From JASGJS01 sp047601185 (GTDB lineage Bacteria > Pseudomonadota > Gammaproteobacteria > JAURND01), in the NCBI GenBank assembly GCA_047601185.1, contig JASGJS010000001.1:806001-870000 (forward strand): a DNA stretch of 64,000 nt, written 5' to 3'. Positions 59,023 to 64,000 of this stretch are shown here, one piece after another. The first letter of the stretch is position 1. The number at the start of each line of letters is the position of its first letter. The position numbers and the translations under genes were made by a program. The notes under the pieces are model-generated. The model was given only the letters and a program-made list of their open reading frames with translations, did not search any database and was not told the origin of the DNA.

Positions 59023-59436
59023 ATGTTACAACCGAAGCGTACAAAATTTCGCAAACAATTTAAGGATCGAAATCGTGGTTTAGCGATTCGTGGTTCTAAA
59101 GTGAGTTTTGGTGAGTTTGGGTTAAAGGCCACGGGTAGAGGTCGACTCACCGCTCGTCAATTAGAAGCTGCGCGACGTACGATTACGCGTCATATCAAGC
59201 GCGGTGGTAAAATTTGGATCCGAGTATTTCCTGACAAGCCAATAACGAAAAAACCGTTAGAAGTGCGTCAAGGTAAAGGTAAGGGCCCAGTCGAATATTG
59301 GGTCGCTCAAATCCAACCAGGTCGTGTACTCTTTGAAATTCAAGGGGTACCCGTTGAGTTAGCTAAAGAAGCTTTTGCTTTAGCCGCTGCCAAATTACCT
59401 ATGGCGACTATTTTTATTGAACGAACGGTGATGTAA
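59023..59436 (+). CDS. rplP: 50S ribosomal protein L16
   Basis: L16 helps form the A-site tRNA environment. MLQPKRTKFRKQFKDRNRGL, FGEFGLKATGRGRLTARQLE and RVFPDKPITKKPLEVRQGKG are conserved. 137 aa. Its TAATG links to rpmC. Confidence 0.98.
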   Translation: MLQPKRTKFRKQFKDRNRGLAIRGSKVSFGEFGLKATGRGRLTARQLEAARRTITRHIKRGGKIWIRVFPDKPITKKPLEVRQGKGKGPVEYWVAQIQPGRVLFEIQGVPVELAKEAFALAAAKLPMATIFIERTVM

Positions 59437-59639
59437 TGAAAAACTCTGAATTAAGCGCGAAAACTGAAGAAGATTTATACAAAGAATTAAGTGAATTACG
59501 ACGTGAGTTGTTTAATTTACGCATGAATAAGTTTTCGCAAGAATCTGCCGTTAAGACAGCACAATTCCAAGTTGTGCGTCGCAACATTGCGCGGATTAAA
59601 ACCTTTATCACTCAAAAACAACAGGTGAATGAATCATGA
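59436..59639 (+). CDS. rpmC: 50S ribosomal protein L29
   Basis: L29 lies near the tunnel exit. The 67-aa two-helix protein contains ELRRELFNLRMNKFSQES and QFQVVRRNIARIKTFITQKQ. It overlaps rplP by one base and rpsQ by four. Confidence 0.97.
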   Translation: MKNSELSAKTEEDLYKELSELRRELFNLRMNKFSQESAVKTAQFQVVRRNIARIKTFITQKQQVNES

Positions 59640-59905
59640 GCGAACAACAACACGTTACAAAGGCTGAACATACCTTATCTGGGGTTGTTGTGAGTGATAA
59701 AATGCTGAAAACCGCTGTGGTTTTAGTCGTACGTCAGGTTAAGCACCCCCTCTATGGTAAGATTCGTCGTCTTTCCACCAAATTGCACGTCGATGATCCT
59801 AATAACCAGTGTAAAGTTGGCGATACTGTTACGATTCAATCTTGCAGACCCATTTCTAAGACAAAAAACTGGAAATTGATTAATATAGTTGAAAAAGCGC
59901 AATAA
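59636..59905 (+). CDS. rpsQ: 30S ribosomal protein S17
   Basis: S17 is a primary 16S-binding protein of OB fold. HTLSGVVVSDKMLKTAVVLV, then YGKIRRLSTKLHVDDPNNQC, and QSCRPISKTKNWKLINIVEK at the end. 89 aa. Last gene of the S10 operon layout; 57 bp separate it from rplN. Confidence 0.97.
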   Translation: MSEQQHVTKAEHTLSGVVVSDKMLKTAVVLVVRQVKHPLYGKIRRLSTKLHVDDPNNQCKVGDTVTIQSCRPISKTKNWKLINIVEKAQ

Positions 59906-59962
59906 CATGGTAAAATCAGCGTCCCATTTGTAAGTGCTGAGCAGAAAAAAGAGGATTTATTT

Positions 59963-60331
59963 ATGCTACAAATGCAATCTGTGCTCGAAGTGGCCGATAA
60001 TAGCGGCGCTCGGCGCGTGATGGTTATTAAAGTGTTGGGGGGATCCAAGCGTCGATATGCAGGTATTGGTGATGTCGTTAAGGTCAGTGTCAAAGAAGCC
60101 ATACCTCGCGGTAAAGTGAAGAAAGGGGATGTTTATAACGCAGTTGTCGTTAGAACCACCCATGGCGTGAGAAGATCTGATGGATCTTTAATTCGATTTG
60201 ATTCCAATGCGGCTGTTTTGTTGAATCCTCAGTTGCAACCCATAGGAACACGTATCTTTGGACCAGTGACAAGAGAATTACGTGGTGAAAATTTCATGAA
60301 GATTATTTCTTTGGCTTCAGAGGTTTTATAA
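59963..60331 (+). CDS. rplN: 50S ribosomal protein L14
   Basis: L14 is at the subunit interface. MLQMQSVLEVADNSGARRVM, KGDVYNAVVVRTTHGVRRSD and the C-terminal GPVTRELRGENFMKIISLAS are canonical. 122 aa. First gene of the spc cluster; AAGAGG precedes it. Confidence 0.98.
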   Translation: MLQMQSVLEVADNSGARRVMVIKVLGGSKRRYAGIGDVVKVSVKEAIPRGKVKKGDVYNAVVVRTTHGVRRSDGSLIRFDSNAAVLLNPQLQPIGTRIFGPVTRELRGENFMKIISLASEVL

Positions 60332-60352
60332 CATTTCATACGATGGTTTAAC

Positions 60353-60673
60353 ATGGCAACCAAAATTAAAAAGGGCGACACTGTTGTCGTCATATCAGGA
60401 AAGGAAAAAGGTAAGCGGGGGCAGATTTTAAAGAAGACGAAAACGGATTACGTGTTAGTCGAAGGCTTAAATTTGGTTCGAAAACACCAAAAGGGCAATC
60501 CTCAACGTCAAATTGAATCAGGTATTCTCGAAAAAGAAGCGCCTATCCATATTTCTAACGTGGCTATTTATAATTCCACGACTAAAAGCAAAGACCGGGT
60601 GGGGTTTAAATTTTTGGAAGATGGCCAAAAAGTACGCTGTTTTAAATCCAGCAAAGAAGTTATCGACTTATAA
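60353..60673 (+). CDS. rplX: 50S ribosomal protein L24
   Basis: L24 initiates 50S assembly. The KOW motif is in KIKKGDTVVVISGKEKGKRG and ending VLVEGLNLVRKHQKGNPQRQ. 106 aa. It precedes rplE, 10 bp away, as in all spc operons. Confidence 0.97.
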   Translation: MATKIKKGDTVVVISGKEKGKRGQILKKTKTDYVLVEGLNLVRKHQKGNPQRQIESGILEKEAPIHISNVAIYNSTTKSKDRVGFKFLEDGQKVRCFKSSKEVIDL

Positions 60674-60683
60674 GGTGTTGGCA

Positions 60684-61226
60684 ATGGTAGCAAGATTAAA
60701 AGAGCTTTATCAGAATACAATTATTAAAAATTTAATGGAAAAGTTTAGCTATTCCAGCATAATGCAAGTTCCACGCATTATGAAAATTACCTTAAATATG
60801 GGTGTCGGTGAAGCAGTTGCCGATAAGAAAGTGATTGATGCCGCCCAAACGGATTTAACCTATATTTCTGGACAAAAACCAATTGTAACGTTAGCTAAAC
60901 AATCGATCGCGGGTTTTAAAATTCGCGAAGGGTGGCCTGTTGGATGTAAAGTCACTTTACGTGGTGATCGAATGTATGAATTTTTAGACAGACTCATCAA
61001 TATCGCTATTCCTCGAATTCGTGATTTTAGAGGGCTCAGTGCTAAATCCTTTGATGGACGCGGTAACTATACTTTTGGTATCCGAGAACAAATCGTTTTC
61101 CCCGAAATTGATTTTGATAAAATCGATAAGATTAGAGGGTTAGATATTTGTATTACCATGACAGCCAATACTGATGCCGAAGGTCGTGCTTTATTAGCTT
61201 CTTTTAAATTTCCATTTAAGGAATAG
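60684..61226 (+). CDS. rplE: 50S ribosomal protein L5
   Basis: L5 binds 5S rRNA and the P-site tRNA. It starts MVARLKELYQNTIIKNLMEK; motifs MQVPRIMKITLNMGVGEAVA and GDRMYEFLDRLINIAIPRIR then DFRGLSAKSFDGRGNYTFGI are typical. 180 aa. The longer open frame upstream overlaps rplX and is not coding. Confidence 0.97.
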   Translation: MVARLKELYQNTIIKNLMEKFSYSSIMQVPRIMKITLNMGVGEAVADKKVIDAAQTDLTYISGQKPIVTLAKQSIAGFKIREGWPVGCKVTLRGDRMYEFLDRLINIAIPRIRDFRGLSAKSFDGRGNYTFGIREQIVFPEIDFDKIDKIRGLDICITMTANTDAEGRALLASFKFPFKE

Positions 61227-61230
61227 TGAA

Positions 61231-61536
61231 ATGGCAAAAAAATCCATGATTGCTCGTGAAAAACGCAGAGTCTTGTTGAGTTATCGCAATAAAAATAAAC
61301 GCAATGAATTGCGTAAATTGATCGCCGATCCTAATACCAGTTATGAAGATAAGGCTGCAGCAGTTGCGCAACTGAATAAAAGAGCTCGAGATGAAAGCGC
61401 TTGTAGAGTCAAGAATCGTTGCCGTCGTTGTGGTCGTCCTCGAGCTGTTTATCGCCGTTTTGCACTCTGCCGCATCTGTTTGCGTCAAGTTGCCATGCAT
61501 GGTGATGTCCCAGGACTTTCTAAGTCAAGTTGGTAA
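61231..61536 (+). CDS. rpsN: 30S ribosomal protein S14
   Basis: MAKKSMIAREKRRVLLSYRN and NRCRRCGRPRAVYRRFALCR then ICLRQVAMHGDVPGLSKSSW. This 101-aa form is the long gammaproteobacterial S14; it still carries CxxC pairs (CRRC and CRIC) resembling the zinc-binding type, which many long S14 proteins have lost. Confidence 0.97.
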   Translation: MAKKSMIAREKRRVLLSYRNKNKRNELRKLIADPNTSYEDKAAAVAQLNKRARDESACRVKNRCRRCGRPRAVYRRFALCRICLRQVAMHGDVPGLSKSSW

Positions 61537-61566
61537 CTAAGAGATTATACGAGGCGGAATATCCCT

Positions 61567-61962
61567 ATGAGTTTACAAGATCCAGTAGCCGATATGTTAA
61601 CCCAGCTAAGAAACGCTCAAGCTGTGGAAAAAAAACAAGTGAAAATTTCATATTCTAATCTAAAAGCAGCCATTGTTAAGCTGTTAAAAGAAGAAGGTTA
61701 TATTACGGATTATGAAAAAATCGAATTTGATCATAAGCCTGCATTACTCATTACTTTGAAATATCATTTGGGGCAACCTGTGATGAGCATGATCAAGCGT
61801 GTCAGTCGTCCGGGCTTGAGACAGTATAAAAGAAAGAATGAGTTACCCAAAGTCCAAAATGGCTTGGGTATCGCCGTCATCTCGACACCTAAAGGCCTCA
61901 TGACAGATAAGGCTGCTCGGTTGGCGGGTCATGGTGGCGAAGTCTTGTGCTATGTGTATTAG
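61567..61962 (+). CDS. rpsH: 30S ribosomal protein S8
   Basis: S8 binds the central 16S domain and represses the spc operon in E. coli. MSLQDPVADMLTQLRNAQAV, ITLKYH...VMSMIKRVSRPGLRQYK and the C-terminal GHGGEVLCYVY are canonical. 131 aa. Confidence 0.98.
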   Translation: MSLQDPVADMLTQLRNAQAVEKKQVKISYSNLKAAIVKLLKEEGYITDYEKIEFDHKPALLITLKYHLGQPVMSMIKRVSRPGLRQYKRKNELPKVQNGLGIAVISTPKGLMTDKAARLAGHGGEVLCYVY

Positions 61963-61977
61963 GATTTAGGAGCGCAT

Positions 61978-62505
61978 ATGTCTAGAGTAGCAAAAAAACC
62001 TATTGAATTGCCGAATGGCGTAGAGGCAAATTTACAAGGCCGAGTCTTAACGATTAAAGGCACCAAAGGTTCTTTACAGAAAGAATTACATGCCGCAGTA
62101 CAATATGAAAAAGACGGCAATGTGATTAAATTAGCCCCTCAAACCATTGAAGCGGATGCTGTAACCGGTACAACACGTGCCATTTTATATAATATGGTTG
62201 TGGGTGTTAGCCAAGGTTTCGAGCGAAAATTAATTTTAATTGGGGTAGGTTATCGTGCCCAAGCTCAAGGCTCAGTGTTGTCGTTAACTTTAGGGTTTTC
62301 TCACCCGGTGAAATATGATGTTCCACAGGGCATTACCATTGAGACACCTAGTCAAACTGAGATTGTAGTAAAAGGTATCGATAAAGAAAAAGTAGGGCAA
62401 GTCGCCGCTGATATCCGTGCTTATCGCCCACCCGAACCCTATAAAGGCAAAGGGGTTCGTTATGCTAACGAAGTTGTGATTAAGAAAGAAGGTAAGAAAA
62501 AGTAA
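61978..62505 (+). CDS. rplF: 50S ribosomal protein L6
   Basis: MSRVAKKPIELPNGVEANLQ; the two-repeat fold ends with the signature YRPPEPYKGKGVRYANEVVI near residue 150. 175 aa. Ends TAATG with rplR. Confidence 0.98.
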   Translation: MSRVAKKPIELPNGVEANLQGRVLTIKGTKGSLQKELHAAVQYEKDGNVIKLAPQTIEADAVTGTTRAILYNMVVGVSQGFERKLILIGVGYRAQAQGSVLSLTLGFSHPVKYDVPQGITIETPSQTEIVVKGIDKEKVGQVAADIRAYRPPEPYKGKGVRYANEVVIKKEGKKK

Positions 62506-62858
62506 TGAATAAGAAACTACAGAGACTGAGACGTTCATTACGCGGACGTTCTAACATTCGTCGATTAGGTGCAGTGCGACTGGTTGTTCACAGAACCGCC
62601 TGCCATATTTATGCCCAAGTGATTAATAGCACTGGGGATAAAGTCTTGGCGACGGCTTCTACGCTTGAAAAAACACTTCGCTCACAGTCACCCAATGGGG
62701 GTAATGTAGCGGCAGCTAAAGTGGTCGGTAAACTCATTGCGGAAAGAGCATTAGAAGCTGGCGTGAAAAAAATTGCATTCGACCGTTCTGGGTTTAAGTA
62801 TCATGGTAGAATCCGTGCTTTAGCGGATGCTGCGCGTGAAGCCGGTCTCGACTTTTAA
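62505..62858 (+). CDS. rplR: 50S ribosomal protein L18
   Basis: L18 delivers 5S rRNA. MNKKLQRLRRSLRGRSNIRR, RLVVHRTACHIYAQVI and the C-terminal FDRSGFKYHGRIRALADAAR. 117 aa. Confidence 0.98.
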   Translation: MNKKLQRLRRSLRGRSNIRRLGAVRLVVHRTACHIYAQVINSTGDKVLATASTLEKTLRSQSPNGGNVAAAKVVGKLIAERALEAGVKKIAFDRSGFKYHGRIRALADAAREAGLDF

Positions 62859-62873
62859 TAAAAGGGCTTTAGC

Positions 62874-63377
62874 ATGAATAGAATAGCGCAAGAAGCTACG
62901 AATGAAGGGTTTCAACAAAAGACCGTAGGTATTCGTCGTACCACCAAGGTGGTTAAAGGCGGTCGTATCTTTAGTTTTTCAGCCTTAGCAGTCGTGGGTA
63001 ATGGTAAAGGTAAGGTAGGTTTTGGGCAAGGCAAGGCTCGCGAAGTGCAAGCTGCCATGCAGAAAGCCAGTGAAAATGCCAGACGTAATATGATCCAAGT
63101 TGAACTGAACTCAGGCACTTTACAACATCAAGTGATTACCCGACATGGTGCGAGTAAAATTTTTATGCGTCCGGCATCAGAAGGGACTGGTATCATTGCT
63201 GGTAGCGCGATGCGTGCCATATTTGAAGTGATGGGTGTTTCCGATGTCTTAGCAAAATGCATTGGTTCTTCTAACCCAGTTAATGTCGTGCGGGCCACTT
63301 TAAAAGGCCTACGCCAAATGACCTCTCCTGCAGCGATCGCTGAGAAAAGAGGCAAAACACTCGAAGAAATTCTGTGA
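62874..63377 (+). CDS. rpsE: 30S ribosomal protein S5
   Basis: S5 contributes to decoding fidelity. FQQKTVGIRRTTKVVKGGRI at the N-terminus, GNGKGKVGFGQGKAREVQAA near residue 42 and GSSNPVNVVRATLKGLRQMT near 120. The loop KVVKGGR, where spectinomycin resistance arises, is wild type. 167 aa. Confidence 0.98.
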   Translation: MNRIAQEATNEGFQQKTVGIRRTTKVVKGGRIFSFSALAVVGNGKGKVGFGQGKAREVQAAMQKASENARRNMIQVELNSGTLQHQVITRHGASKIFMRPASEGTGIIAGSAMRAIFEVMGVSDVLAKCIGSSNPVNVVRATLKGLRQMTSPAAIAEKRGKTLEEIL

Positions 63378-63384
63378 GTTCTTT

Positions 63385-63591
63385 ATGACAGATAAACCAA
63401 AATTGAAAGTTACGTTAGTTCGCAGTATTCATGGTAGAATACAAAAGCACAAAGCCTGCGCTCAAGGGTTAGGGTTGCGAAAATTGAATCAGGTTTCTAT
63501 CTTAGAAGACACCCCTTGTGTGAGAGGGATGATTCAAAAAATTTCGTATATGCTCAAAGTAGAAGACGCAGTAGGCGCTCAGTCAAAATAA
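63385..63591 (+). CDS. rpmD: 50S ribosomal protein L30
   Basis: LKVTLVRSIHGRIQKHKACA then QGLGLRKLNQVSILEDTPCV is the L30 signature. 68 aa. It lies between rpsE and rplO in the standard spc order. Confidence 0.97.
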   Translation: MTDKPKLKVTLVRSIHGRIQKHKACAQGLGLRKLNQVSILEDTPCVRGMIQKISYMLKVEDAVGAQSK

Positions 63592-63607
63592 TTTTAGGGT
63601 CATGAAT

Positions 63608-64000
63608 ATGCGTTTCAATACATTAAAACCTGCCCCAGGGGCTCGTAAAACCGCTAAACGCGTGGGTCGTGGGATTGGTTCAGGTTTAGGTAAAACCTGT
63701 GGTCGAGGTCATAAAGGTCAGCATGCCCGCGCAGGGGGCTCTCATAAGCCTGGCTTCGAAGGGGGGCAAACCCCAATGCAAAGAAGGTTGCCTAAATTTG
63801 GGTTTACTTCTGCACAAGCACATTTCACGGCTGAAGTTCGCTTGCATGAATTGGCCAGTATTAAAGCCGATGTGATTGATCTTAATGCGTTAAAAGCAGC
63901 CAATGTTATCCAGAAACATATTGAAAAAGCCAAAGTGATTTTGTCAGGTAAATTAGATCAAGCAGTGACTTTAAAAGGGCTTGCTGTGACGGCAGGCGCT
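63608..64000 (+). CDS. rplO: 50S ribosomal protein L15 (cut by window end)
   Basis: MRFNTLKPAPGARKTAKRVG, then GRGIGSGLGKTCGRGHKGQH and GFEGGQTPMQRRLPKFGF are the L15 N-terminal signatures. 131 codons are visible; about 12 more are expected. I start at 63608, 8 bp after AGGG and matching E. coli MRLNTLSPA; the ATG at 63602 is too close to the SD. secY should follow outside the window. Confidence 0.96.
   Translation, partial: MRFNTLKPAPGARKTAKRVGRGIGSGLGKTCGRGHKGQHARAGGSHKPGFEGGQTPMQRRLPKFGFTSAQAHFTAEVRLHELASIKADVIDLNALKAANVIQKHIEKAKVILSGKLDQAVTLKGLAVTAGA

Overview
The window is a chromosomal segment of a gammaproteobacterium. The gene set (diphosphate-dependent phosphofructokinase of the Methylomonas/Legionella type, the older glutamate-cysteine ligase family, an S7 protein with an internal insertion, an IS1111-type insertion sequence, and one unbroken block from tRNA-tuf-secE through rpoBC and str into S10 and spc) fits the Legionellales, near Coxiella and Legionella. 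That placement is inference from gene content; there is no rRNA gene here to confirm it.

Region 1 (1-20.8 kb) is housekeeping DNA in short operons: dnaQ; carbonic anhydrase-nhaA-pepN; dapD-dapE; pfp-xthA-ileS-lspA; ispH; a type IV pilin; ubiX. Between these lie regulators and two unrecognised proteins (513 and 217 aa). A 1.56-kb IS110/IS1111-type element sits between lspA and ispH, inside a dispersed repeat. Region 2 (20.8-24.4 kb) is an accessory patch with XRE and CopG-like regulators, a decayed DUF1016 nuclease gene, a truncated AAA ATPase, a short-chain dehydrogenase, a probably frameshifted gene and a HEPN/MNT toxin-antitoxin pair. Region 3 (24.4-36.1 kb) returns to metabolism: rpe, a Rieske oxygenase, gshA, erpA, hemJ, rubredoxin, hemL, waaA, carA and groESL.

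Region 4 (36.5-64 kb) is the transcription and translation superblock: tRNA-Tyr/Gly/Thr-tuf1, tRNA-Trp-secE-nusG-rplKAJL-rpoBC, rpsL-rpsG-fusA-tuf2, then the S10 and spc operons, cut by the window end inside rplO. The two tuf copies encode the same protein.

The most unusual content is non-coding. (i) In the 3' non-coding part of the insertion sequence four short segments match, in the order and with the shared core dinucleotide expected of an IS110 bridge RNA, the left and right target flanks and the two ends of the element itself. (ii) A palindromic element upstream of dnaQ and one after tuf1 share a 44-nt core with compensatory base changes but have unrelated inverted arms. (iii) Two families of dispersed, MITE-like repeats (here A and B) recur many times, one of them as solo ends and as a 100-bp tandem duplication.
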